Shown: piece by piece, positions 57,061 through 64,000 of the stretch
Layout: each line of letters begins with the position of its first letter
How positions within the stretch are numbered: the first letter of the stretch is position 1
From: Sphingomonas sp. TZW2008
Lineage (GTDB): Bacteria > Pseudomonadota > Alphaproteobacteria > Sphingomonadales > Sphingomonadaceae
Direction of reading: 5' to 3'
Length of the DNA: 64,000 bases
NCBI RefSeq assembly: GCF_002117915.1
Contig: NZ_BDJB01000005.1
Span: 310,001-374,000, forward strand
Notes under the pieces: generated by a model
Databases searched by the model: none
Told to the model about the DNA's origin: nothing
What the model saw: the letters and a program-made list of their open reading frames with translations, nothing else
Translations under genes and position numbers: made by a program

Positions 57061-58302
57061 TTATCCGGCGGTCGCATTGTCCGGTGCCAGATCCGGCGGC
57101 AGCAGGCGCGGCGCGCGGCGGATGCGCAGCGTCGTGCCCGAGCCGAACACCTGCCACCCGCGTGCTTCAAGCGCCGCCTTGAACGCGGCGGGATCGCCGG
57201 CATAGCCGACCGACATCACCGATATGCCGCCGAGCGCCAGGCTGCTCGTCGTGGCGGACGATACGCCCGGCACCGCGCGCATCGCACCCTCGCCCGCCGT
57301 CACGGCGCCGACGCCCGGCGTGTCGAATTGTACCGAGATCGCGATCGTCGGGGCGGCGGCAGCCACAGGCGCATCGGTGACGACGCTCTCGCCCACCTCG
57401 TCGTCGACCGCTGGCACCTCGCTCGGCGGCACGTAGGAGAGCCCAGGATCGCTACGCAAATAGCCAGCGCGAAGCGCCCCCTGATAGGTCTCGTCGAGCC
57501 GTTTTACCCCGGCATCGAGCAGCGCGGGGATAGCGCCGACTGATCCGACCCGCAGCGTGAATTGCGATAGGACGCGGTTGTCCGGCCCCTGCCGCGCCTG
57601 GAATACGCCGATCACCGGGCCGCCCGGCCACTGGCGGTAGAGCTTCACCGTCGGCACGAGCACGTCGCTGCCGCCGTACTGGTCGAGGATCGTGCGCCAC
57701 CATCCGCGCCCGGGACGCTGCGTCTGCCCGAAGTTGAGCAACAGAGGATCGGGGCCGCTGCCCGAAGGCCTGATATAGTCTATCGCGCTGCCCCCGGTGC
57801 GGTAGCGCGCCCAAGCCTCCTGCCACAGCGTGCGCTGCTCGAACCCCGTCGCGACGCCGCCGGACCATACCAGCGGGATCACCACCATCGGCGGCGAGCG
57901 CAGCACATAGTTCGAAATTCCGAGGATCGCGCTTGCCCGATCGCGGTCGAACAGCACGCCGAGCTTGGCGACGTAGCGCGTCGGCCCGATCTGCTCGTTC
58001 TCGACGACGATGCCGGTGACAATCGAATCGAGCGTCGAATCGCCGACTGCCCCGCCCCCGGCACCGAGGCGGCGGGAGAGCTGCGCCCAAGCCTTGCGCT
58101 GCGCGATGCGCCAGCCGCCGAGCCGCGCACTGTCCGCGTCCTTTGCCGCGACGTCGACGGCGACGCCCGACACCTCATAGTCGCTCGAGCTGTCGACGGG
58201 CGCGACCCCGCCCCCGCTCCCCTCGATCTGAGCGACGCCGACACGCGCGGCGAGGACCAGCGCGAGGGCGGCGGGGACGAGGATGAGGGATTTGACGCGC
58301 AT
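57061..58302 (-). CDS. DUF2066-like exported protein
   Basis: A 413-residue exported protein with signal ALALVLAARVGVAQ. Residues about 40-260 fit the DUF2066 pattern: repeated AR...WRIAQRKAWAQLSRRL, YVAKLGVLFDRDRASAIL, and a central region predicted as alpha/beta. Residues 320-400 (FDTPGVGAVTAGEGAMRAVPGV ... ALEARGWQVFGSG) look like a ferredoxin-like, heavy-metal-associated-type fold without the CxxC metal motif. Function unknown. It is 43 bases upstream of hdaA and may be co-transcribed. Confidence 0.7.
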   Translation of the reverse strand: MRVKSLILVPAALALVLAARVGVAQIEGSGGGVAPVDSSSDYEVSGVAVDVAAKDADSARLGGWRIAQRKAWAQLSRRLGAGGGAVGDSTLDSIVTGIVVENEQIGPTRYVAKLGVLFDRDRASAILGISNYVLRSPPMVVIPLVWSGGVATGFEQRTLWQEAWARYRTGGSAIDYIRPSGSGPDPLLLNFGQTQRPGRGWWRTILDQYGGSDVLVPTVKLYRQWPGGPVIGVFQARQGPDNRVLSQFTLRVGSVGAIPALLDAGVKRLDETYQGALRAGYLRSDPGLSYVPPSEVPAVDDEVGESVVTDAPVAAAAPTIAISVQFDTPGVGAVTAGEGAMRAVPGVSSATTSSLALGGISVMSVGYAGDPAAFKAALEARGWQVFGSGTTLRIRRAPRLLPPDLAPDNATAG

Positions 58303-58331
58303 AAGCCGGCCGCCTTTTGGCGAAGCAGGCG

Positions 58332-58360
58332 TGGAAATCCAAGCGCGTTGTGGCTAGGCG
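58332..58360 (+). promoter_or_regulatory. putative purM promoter, leaderless geometry
   Basis: TGGAAA (58332-58337), 17-base spacer, TAGGCG (58355-58360), six bases before the purM ATG at 58367. No Shine-Dalgarno fits in between. Confidence 0.4.
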
Positions 58361-58366
58361 ACCGGC

Positions 58367-59470
58367 ATGAGCACCGATCGCCGCAACGAACCCTACACCT
58401 ATGCCGACGCCGGCGTGTCGATCGCCGCGGGTAATGCGCTGGTCCGCGCGATCGCCCCGTTGGCGCGCGGGACGCGTCGGCCAGGCGCCGACGCCGATCT
58501 GGGCGGGTTCGGCGGGTTCTTCGATCTGAAGGCCGCAGGCTTCGTCGATCCGCTGCTGGTTGCCGCTAACGACGGAGTCGGCACGAAGCTGAAGCTTGCG
58601 ATCGAGCACGACCGGCACGACGGCGTCGGCGTCGATCTCGTCGCGATGTGCGTCAACGACCTGATCGTGCAGGGCGCGGAGCCACTGTTCTTCCTCGACT
58701 ACTACGCCACGGCGAAGCTCGAAGCGGCCGTGGCAGAGCGGGTGATCGCATCGATCGCGCGCGGCTGCAGCCTGGCGGGCTGCGCGCTGATCGGTGGCGA
58801 GACTGCTGAGATGCCGGGCATGTATGCGCCGGGTGATTATGATCTTGCCGGCTTCTGCGTCGGCGCGGTCGAGCGCGACGCGGTCGTCACCGGGCAGACG
58901 ATTGCGGCGGGTGACGTCGTCCTCGGGCTCGCCTCGTCGGGCGTGCATTCGAACGGCTTCTCGCTTGTCCGGCGGCTGGCGGCGGACAAGGGGTGGAAGC
59001 TCAATCGGCCGGCGCTGTTCGATTCCGAAATGCTGCTGATCGACGCGCTGATGGCGCCGACGCGCATCTACGTCAAAAGCCTGCTGCCGCTGCTGAAGCA
59101 GCACCGGATCAAGGGGCTGGCACACATCACGGGCGGCGGCCTACTCGAGAACATTCCCCGCGTCCTTCCCGAGGGGGCGCACGCGCGGATCGATGCCGAT
59201 GCGTGGCCTCAGCCGCGGCTAATGGCGTTTCTCCAGGCGCAGGGCGCGATCGAGCCGGGCGAGATGGCGCGCACGTTCAACTGCGGGATCGGCATGGCTG
59301 TCGTCGTCGCAGCGGACGAAGCGGAGGCGGTTGCGGAGGCTTTGACGCAAGCCGGCGAGACGGTGTGGCGCATCGGCGCGATCGAGGCGGGCACCCGCGG
59401 GTGCACCGTCGTTGGTTCGGACGAGACATGGAGCGCGCGCGCCGCGTGGCACGCCACGCACCACGCATGA
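58367..59470 (+). CDS. purM: phosphoribosylformylglycinamidine cyclo-ligase
   Basis: A 367-residue AIR synthetase, the fifth step of de novo purine synthesis. Motifs: [50 protein letters not shown] and the C-terminal [13 protein letters not shown]. Length is normal. ATG at 58367; overlaps purN by ATGA, the classical purMN pair. Confidence 0.98.
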   Translation: MSTDRRNEPYTYADAGVSIAAGNALVRAIAPLARGTRRPGADADLGGFGGFFDLKAAGFVDPLLVAANDGVGTKLKLAIEHDRHDGVGVDLVAMCVNDLIVQGAEPLFFLDYYATAKLEAAVAERVIASIARGCSLAGCALIGGETAEMPGMYAPGDYDLAGFCVGAVERDAVVTGQTIAAGDVVLGLASSGVHSNGFSLVRRLAADKGWKLNRPALFDSEMLLIDALMAPTRIYVKSLLPLLKQHRIKGLAHITGGGLLENIPRVLPEGAHARIDADAWPQPRLMAFLQAQGAIEPGEMARTFNCGIGMAVVVAADEAEAVAEALTQAGETVWRIGAIEAGTRGCTVVGSDETWSARAAWHATHHA

Positions 59471-60024
59471 CTGCCAAGCTCGGCATCCTCATTTCCGGTC
59501 GCGGATCCAACATGCAGGCGCTCGTCGCCGGTGCGGGGACGGCGTACGAGGTGGTGCTGGTCGCATCCGACAATCCCGCGGCGCCGGGACTCTTATGGGC
59601 GCGCACGCACGGCATCGCCACGTTCGCGCTTGCGCCGCGCGATGTCGGCAAGCCGGCGTACGAGGCTGCGGTTGATGCGGCGCTGCGCGAACGCGGCGCG
59701 ACCCACCTCGCGCTTGCCGGCTATATGCGGTTGCTGTCGGATGATTTCGTCGCGCGGTGGCGCGAGCGGATTGTCAACATCCATCCCTCGCTGCTGCCGA
59801 AGTACAAGGGGCTCGACACGCATGCGCGTGCGATCGCGGCGGGTGACCGCGTGGCTGGCTGTTCGGTTCATCTCGTCACTGAGCAGCTCGATGCCGGGGA
59901 TGTGCTGGGGCAGAGCGAGGTGGCGATCCTTCCGGACGACACGCCCGAAACGCTCGCCGCGCGCGTGCTGCGAGAGGAACATCTCCTCTATCCTCGCGTC
60001 GTGCAGGCATGGTTGACCCGATGA
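59467..60024 (+). CDS. purN: phosphoribosylglycinamide formyltransferase
   Basis: A 185-residue GAR transformylase using 10-formyl-THF (third purine step). Active-site residues are in the segment [18 protein letters not shown] (Asn, His) and [13 protein letters not shown] (Asp). N-terminal [15 protein letters not shown] is the substrate-phosphate loop. Overlaps purM and the MmcQ-like gene by ATGA. Confidence 0.98.
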   Translation: MTAKLGILISGRGSNMQALVAGAGTAYEVVLVASDNPAAPGLLWARTHGIATFALAPRDVGKPAYEAAVDAALRERGATHLALAGYMRLLSDDFVARWRERIVNIHPSLLPKYKGLDTHARAIAAGDRVAGCSVHLVTEQLDAGDVLGQSEVAILPDDTPETLAARVLREEHLLYPRVVQAWLTR

Positions 60025-60398
60025 GCCCCGCTGCCGCCACCGCGCTCGACAAGGTGCGCGCGATCGCCGCCGCGCTGCCCGAAACCGCCGAACGCCTGTC
60101 GCACGGCTCGCCCGGCTTCCACATCGTCAAGGGGCGTTTCTTCGCCTACTTCTGGGATAACCATCACGCTGACGGCGAGATCGCGGTGCTGGTGAAGACG
60201 AGCGGGACCGAGGAGCAGGCGATGCTGATCGAAGCCGATCCCGACTGCTATTTCAAGCCGGCCTATCTCGGGCCCTCTGGTTGGGTCGCGATACGCGTAG
60301 GCGGCGCCGATACGGATTGGGACCGTGTCGAAGATCGCATCGCCGCGAGCTGGGAAATGGTCGCGCCGTCGCGGCTGCTCGAGATTGGCGGCCGGTGA
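60021..60398 (+). CDS. MmcQ/YjbR-like DNA-binding-fold protein
   Basis: A 125-residue small alpha/beta protein of the MmcQ/YjbR family (CyaY-like fold; E. coli YjbR fold is known, function not). LPETAERLSHGSPGFHIVKGRFFAYF and PSGWVAIRV are typical. The start at 60021 is set by the ATGA overlap with purN; an ATG four codons earlier is possible. Confidence 0.88.
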   Translation: MSPAAATALDKVRAIAAALPETAERLSHGSPGFHIVKGRFFAYFWDNHHADGEIAVLVKTSGTEEQAMLIEADPDCYFKPAYLGPSGWVAIRVGGADTDWDRVEDRIAASWEMVAPSRLLEIGGR

Positions 60399-60994
60399 GC
60401 GAGAGTGCCGATCAGGCGCGCACGCGCCGCCGCTGGATCACGCTGGCGGAGCTGGTCGCGGTATCGGGCGTAATCATCGCCGCACTCACTTTCTGGATGA
60501 ATTGGTCCGATCATCGCGCGAGCGAGCGTGATCGGGCGGTAACCGAGGAAAAGACGCGCGCCGCCGAAGCGCGCTTCGCACTCCGCGCCGAGCTGGCGAG
60601 CGACGGCGACGAGGTCCGGCTGTCCGATCCACGCCACGAACTGCTCGACACCTCGGTGATCTTTCCTGCCGCGCTGAAGCTCACGGCGCGCACGCCGGCT
60701 ACGGCGCGGATCGAGCGTGACTGGTTCGCCGATGCGGTGCTGAAGGCGACCGACGGCGGTGCGGACGAGCGAGAGGGGCGGCTACCCGTCCTCGTCACCG
60801 CGAGCTATCGCGTCGGCGAGGCTACGCGCACCGGCCGGGCGATCGTCGATCTCGTTTGGCGAACGCACGGCCGTATGATCGGTGGGCGGACACTGACGAT
60901 CGAGGCGGCACGGGTGCGCGAGACCGGCGGCAGTGCCGCGCGGATCGATGCCCTATGGGCGGCCGAACTGAAGCGTCAGAGCGAGCGCGCGTAG
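60395..60994 (+). CDS. single-span membrane protein, unknown function
   Basis: A 199-residue protein with a cytoplasmic basic start (RTRRRWITLAELVAVSGVII) and one hydrophobic span (about residues 14-34), followed by an extracytoplasmic alpha/beta domain with Arg/Asp-rich strands (DEVRLSDPRHELLDTSVIFP, PVLVTASYRVGEATRTG). No family recognised. GTG start overlaps the MmcQ-like stop (GTGA). The last 19 bases overlap the convergent GNAT gene. Confidence 0.8.
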   Translation: MSESADQARTRRRWITLAELVAVSGVIIAALTFWMNWSDHRASERDRAVTEEKTRAAEARFALRAELASDGDEVRLSDPRHELLDTSVIFPAALKLTARTPATARIERDWFADAVLKATDGGADEREGRLPVLVTASYRVGEATRTGRAIVDLVWRTHGRMIGGRTLTIEAARVRETGGSAARIDALWAAELKRQSERA

Positions 60995-61497
60995 ATCACG
61001 TCGTCGTACCAGCCGGCGCCGACATTGAAGCGCCGCGTGCCGGCGAGCGCGAACCCCTGCCGCTCGTAGAAGGCGCGCGCGACATGGTTCGTGCCAAGCA
61101 CGCCCAGCAACATCCGCTTCCCGCCGAGGCGCCGCGCGTCGAAGATCGCCTTCGCCATCAACGCATGGCCGAGCCCCGTTCCGCGGGTGATCGACAGCGC
61201 GTAGATCCGCCGCAGCTCCGCGTCATCGGGCGACAGCTCGATCGGCAGATCGGGCGCCGTCACCACCGCATAGCCGACCGGCGCTCCGCCATCGGGATGC
61301 TCAGCGATCGTCACCGCGCTACGCGCATGGCTCGCCCAATCGGCGAAGGTCTCCGGCGAACTCTTGCTCGAACAATGCGCGACGATGTCCGCGCCCGGAA
61401 GTATTCCGGCGAACGTCTCGAGGAACGTGGCAGCCGCGACCATCGCCAGCGCGTCGGCATCGGACGCCTGTGCCGGTCGAAGCTGCCACGCGGGCAT
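60976..61497 (-). CDS. GNAT-family N-acetyltransferase
   Basis: A 173-residue GNAT: LRPAQASDADALAMVAAATF, the acetyl-CoA loop SITRGTGLGHALM (an R/Q-x-x-G-x-G/A-type motif), and GTNHVARAFYERQGF near the end. Acceptor unknown. It starts four bases after the ndk stop, on the same strand. Confidence 0.9.
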   Translation of the reverse strand: MPAWQLRPAQASDADALAMVAAATFLETFAGILPGADIVAHCSSKSSPETFADWASHARSAVTIAEHPDGGAPVGYAVVTAPDLPIELSPDDAELRRIYALSITRGTGLGHALMAKAIFDARRLGGKRMLLGVLGTNHVARAFYERQGFALAGTRRFNVGAGWYDDVIYARSL

Positions 61498-61501
61498 CAG
61501 C

Positions 61502-61924
61502 TTAGCCGACGATCTCTTCGGGCTTGAAGAAATAGGCGATCTCGATCGCGGCATTCTCGTCCGAGTCCGAGCCGTGCACGGTGTTCGCTTCGATCGATTC
61601 GGCGAGCTCCTTGCGGATCGTGCCGGGCTCGGCGTTCGCGGGGTTGGTCGCGCCCATGATGTCGCGGTTGCGCTGCATCGCATTCTCACCCTCGAGCACC
61701 TGCACCACGACCGGGCCCGAGGTCATGAACGACACGAGATCATTGAAGAACGGCCGCTCCTTGTGAACGGCGTAGAAGCCCTCGGCCTGCTCCTTGGTCA
61801 TCTGGATGCGCTTCGAGGCGACGACGCGAAGGCCCGCGTCCTCGAGCATCTTGGTGACGGCGCCGGTCAGGTTGCGGCGCGTCGCGTCGGGCTTGATGAT
61901 CGAGAAGGTACGATTGGCGGCCAT
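61502..61924 (-). CDS. ndk: nucleoside diphosphate kinase
   Basis: A 140-residue Ndk balancing NTP and dNTP pools. Family segments: [37 protein letters not shown], and the phosphohistidine region [18 protein letters not shown]. Standard length. Its promoter (61973-62001) lies 49-77 bases upstream in the gap behind holC. Confidence 0.98.
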   Translation of the reverse strand: MAANRTFSIIKPDATRRNLTGAVTKMLEDAGLRVVASKRIQMTKEQAEGFYAVHKERPFFNDLVSFMTSGPVVVQVLEGENAMQRNRDIMGATNPANAEPGTIRKELAESIEANTVHGSDSDENAAIEIAYFFKPEEIVG

Positions 61925-61972
61925 GGCGGTCGCTTGCTCCTGTATCTGAGAATGTGCGAGAAAGTGCCGCGC

Positions 61973-62001
61973 GCGTTAGCGGGGCGGTGCGCCAAGCGCA
62001 A
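61973..62001 (-). promoter_or_regulatory. putative ndk promoter
   Basis: Minus strand TTGCGC (62001-61996), 17-base spacer, TAACGC (61978-61973), followed by GCGCGGC, the same layout as the rpsB and rpmE promoters. Leader of about 42 bases with GGAG. Confidence 0.5.
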
Positions 62002-62018
62002 CCGTAGCGGGCGCGGCG

Positions 62019-62459
62019 CTAGGCCGCCTGCTCCCAGCGGCCGGCATCGTTCTGCTTCCAATAGCGCCGCTCGACGCCATCGCGATCGGCAAGCGCCTTC
62101 CAGGCGAGCCGGGCGGCGCGAATCGCTTCGTCGTCGAAGAAATGGAACGCACGCTGGAAGTCGAGCGCGTCGTCGCGCCACTCGCCATCGACGAGCGCGA
62201 TATGCTGCGCGCCATTCGCCGCATTGACATCAGGCGCGATCAGCACCGGCTGCGCTCTGTCGTCGCCCGCCCCTAGCCGCGCATGCGGCAGGAAGCTTTC
62301 GGGCGTATAATCCCACAATACTTTGTCGATCGCCGCCCGTTGCGCCTCGTCGCGCGACACGACGAGCAGTCGTTCGCCAGCCGCCAGCACGCGCTCCGCA
62401 ATCCGCGGTAGCGCGCGCTCGAGCGGCATATGCGTCAGGTGGTAGAAGTCGACCTGCAT
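62019..62459 (-). CDS. holC: DNA polymerase III subunit chi
   Basis: A 146-residue HolC: MQVDFYHLTHMPLERALPRIAERV and the central LLVVSRDEAQRAAIDKVLWDYTPESFLPHARLG match the family. Chi links the clamp loader to SSB on single-stranded DNA. The ATG overlaps the pepA stop by one base (TGATG). Two replisome genes (holB, holC) are thus in this window. Confidence 0.92.
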   Translation of the reverse strand: MQVDFYHLTHMPLERALPRIAERVLAAGERLLVVSRDEAQRAAIDKVLWDYTPESFLPHARLGAGDDRAQPVLIAPDVNAANGAQHIALVDGEWRDDALDFQRAFHFFDDEAIRAARLAWKALADRDGVERRYWKQNDAGRWEQAA

Positions 62460-63928
62460 CAGCCCTCGTGCTGATCGGCGATGAAGCGGTCGAGCAACCT
62501 GACGCCGTAGCCGGTCGCACCCTTGCCCCACGTCGGGCCGTCCTTCTCCGACCAGACCATTCCGGCGATGTCGAGATGCGCCCAGGCGACGCCCTCGTCG
62601 ACGAAGCGCGCGATGAACTGTGCAGCCGTGATCGAGCCGCCGCCGCGCGGGCCAACGTTCTTCATGTCGGCGATCGCGCTGTCGATCAGCTTGTCATAGG
62701 CCTTGCCCATCGGGAACCGCCACAGCGTGTCGCCGCTTGCCGTGCCCGCAGCGAGCAGACCTTGCGCCAGCGCCTCGTCGTTCGCGAACAGGCCGCCGTG
62801 CTCGTTGCCCAGGCTGATGATCATCGCGCCGGTCAGCGTCGCGAGATCGACGATCGTCTTCACCTTGTGCTCGCGCTGCACCCAGGTGATGCAGTCGCAG
62901 AGCACCAGCCGGCCTTCCGCATCGGTGTTGATCACCTCGATCGTCTGGCCCGACATTGAAGTGACGACGTCGCCCGGCCGCTGCGCGTTACCGTCGGGCA
63001 TGTTCTCCACCAGGCCCATAACGCCGATGACGTTCGCCTTTGCCTTCCGCAGCGCGAGCGTCCTCATCGCGCCGGCCACCGCGCCTGCGCCGCCCATGTC
63101 CCACTTCATGTCTTCCATGCCGGCCGCGGGCTTGATCGAGATGCCACCGGTGTCGAACGTCACGCCCTTGCCGACCAGCGCCACCGGCGCTTCGTCGCCG
63201 CCGCCCTTCCAGTGCAGCGCCAGGATGCGCGCTTCGCGCCGCGAGCCCTGCGACACGCCGAGCAGCGCCCCCATGCCGAGTTCGCGCATCGCCGTTTCGT
63301 CGAGCACGGTGATCTCGAGCCCGAGGCCGTCGACCTCCTTCGTCACCAACTCGACGAAGCTTTCGGGATAGAGGATGTTAGGCGGCAGCGTGACGAGCGT
63401 CTTGGTGAGTGCCAGCCCTTGCGTCAGCGCGTCGCGCGCCTGCCACGCCGCGTCGGTGCCATCGGGCGCTCCGACGACGGTAATCTGCTCCAGCGTCGCG
63501 CGCGCTTCCTCGGCCAGCTTGGTGCGATACACGTCATAGCGCCACGCGCGCTGCGCCGCGCCGGCCGCGAGCCGCGCCGCCGCCTGCGGCTCGCCCGTTG
63601 CGCCCGAAAGGTCGACAGTCACCGCCTTGACGCCTGACGTCAGCAGCCGCGCGGTCAGTGCGCCGCCTGCCCGCTCGAAGTTCGCATCGTCGCCGCTGCC
63701 CACGCCGAGCAGCAACACCCGCTGCGCCACGCCATTGGCACTCACATAGGCCTCAGCCACCGTTCCTTCCGCCCCGGTGAACCGCTGGCCTGCCGCCGCC
63801 GCCGTCAGCGTGGCAAGCGCCGCCTCATCGAACCCGGCCGGTGCGAGCGCCGCAACGCCGTCCTTCGCCACAGGCAGCGCGAGAACGGCGGTATCGGCGG
63901 GACGGGAAGCGGCAAAGGTGACGTTCAT
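62459..63928 (-). CDS. pepA: leucyl aminopeptidase (M17)
   Basis: A 489-residue M17 aminopeptidase of the PepA type. The signature NTDAEGRLVL and the metal-binding cores VALVGKGVTFDTGG and KWDMGGAGAVAG are present. It removes N-terminal residues; some PepA also bind DNA (XerAB resolution). ATG at 63928 behind GAAGGAT; upstream frame is unconserved. Bases 63929-64000 are its presumptive promoter region, no gene seen. Confidence 0.96.
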   Translation of the reverse strand: MNVTFAASRPADTAVLALPVAKDGVAALAPAGFDEAALATLTAAAAGQRFTGAEGTVAEAYVSANGVAQRVLLLGVGSGDDANFERAGGALTARLLTSGVKAVTVDLSGATGEPQAAARLAAGAAQRAWRYDVYRTKLAEEARATLEQITVVGAPDGTDAAWQARDALTQGLALTKTLVTLPPNILYPESFVELVTKEVDGLGLEITVLDETAMRELGMGALLGVSQGSRREARILALHWKGGGDEAPVALVGKGVTFDTGGISIKPAAGMEDMKWDMGGAGAVAGAMRTLALRKAKANVIGVMGLVENMPDGNAQRPGDVVTSMSGQTIEVINTDAEGRLVLCDCITWVQREHKVKTIVDLATLTGAMIISLGNEHGGLFANDEALAQGLLAAGTASGDTLWRFPMGKAYDKLIDSAIADMKNVGPRGGGSITAAQFIARFVDEGVAWAHLDIAGMVWSEKDGPTWGKGATGYGVRLLDRFIADQHEG

Positions 63929-64000
63929 GGGAGATCCTTCTGGTATGCGATCGCATGTAGGTGCTCGGTCGGCTGCTGGCAAAGCGTTGCAGGCTTGTGC

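Overview
The window is a GC-rich chromosomal segment from an alphaproteobacterium, almost certainly of the order Sphingomonadales (Sphingomonas-like). The evidence is the gene order dusB-ntrB-ntrC-ntrY-ntrX-hfq-hflX, the pyrH-frr-uppS-cdsA-dxr-rseP-bamA-skp-fabZ chain without lpxD or lpxA behind skp, a double-domain Hfq, and many short exported proteins of sphingomonad type. I see no prophage, insertion sequence, CRISPR array or other sign of recent transfer. It reads as a conserved, densely packed core region. Nearly every gene is intact; only the thioredoxin at the left edge is cut by the window.

Layout. 1-2.7 kb: thioredoxin end, inositol-monophosphatase-like phosphatase, argJ, a small exported protein. 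2.7-10.9 kb: secA, a Gly/Trp-rich lipoprotein, a GT4 glycosyltransferase, a CPA2 cation/proton antiporter, icd. 10.9-12.6 kb: phosphatidylethanolamine synthesis (psd-pssA). 12.9-24.7 kb: translation and envelope run (rpsB-tsf, pyrH-frr-uppS-cdsA-dxr-rseP-bamA-skp-fabZ-small membrane protein, rpmE). 24.7-33.2 kb: PilZ protein, tRNA-Ser, two peptidoglycan lytic enzymes and a D,D-carboxypeptidase, then tmk-holB-metG-tatD-MBL hydrolase-54-residue membrane protein. 33.2-43.1 kb: mazG facing hflX and hfq, then ntrX, ntrY, ntrC, ntrB, dusB, all on the minus strand. 43.2-49.3 kb: ispDF, an exported protein, pncC, a RatA-like protein, lipA, carbonic anhydrase, an APC permease, a DUF892-like protein. 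49.3-57 kb: aspS, rnd, an I78 inhibitor lipoprotein, and the polyphosphate/replication group hdaA-ppk-ppx. 57-64 kb: a DUF2066-like exported protein, purM-purN-MmcQ-like-membrane protein, a GNAT enzyme, ndk, holC, pepA.

The most striking item is Hfq (35316-35807, minus): one 163-residue chain carries two complete Sm/Hfq domains that have diverged at RNA-contact positions, so three chains could build a pseudo-hexamer with alternating sites. Zymomonas, from the same order, is reported to have a two-domain Hfq, so the architecture is lineage-typical rather than wholly new, but the asymmetric divergence is worth testing.

Two expression patterns recur. At least eighteen gene pairs share a 4-base stop/start overlap, four of them using a TTG start inside TTGA. 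And several first genes (argJ, psd, ntrY, ispDF, lipA, rnd, purM) have a sigma-70-like promoter whose -10 box ends only 6-9 bases before the start codon, which predicts leaderless or nearly leaderless mRNAs. All promoter, terminator and motif calls were made by eye; no database search was run.
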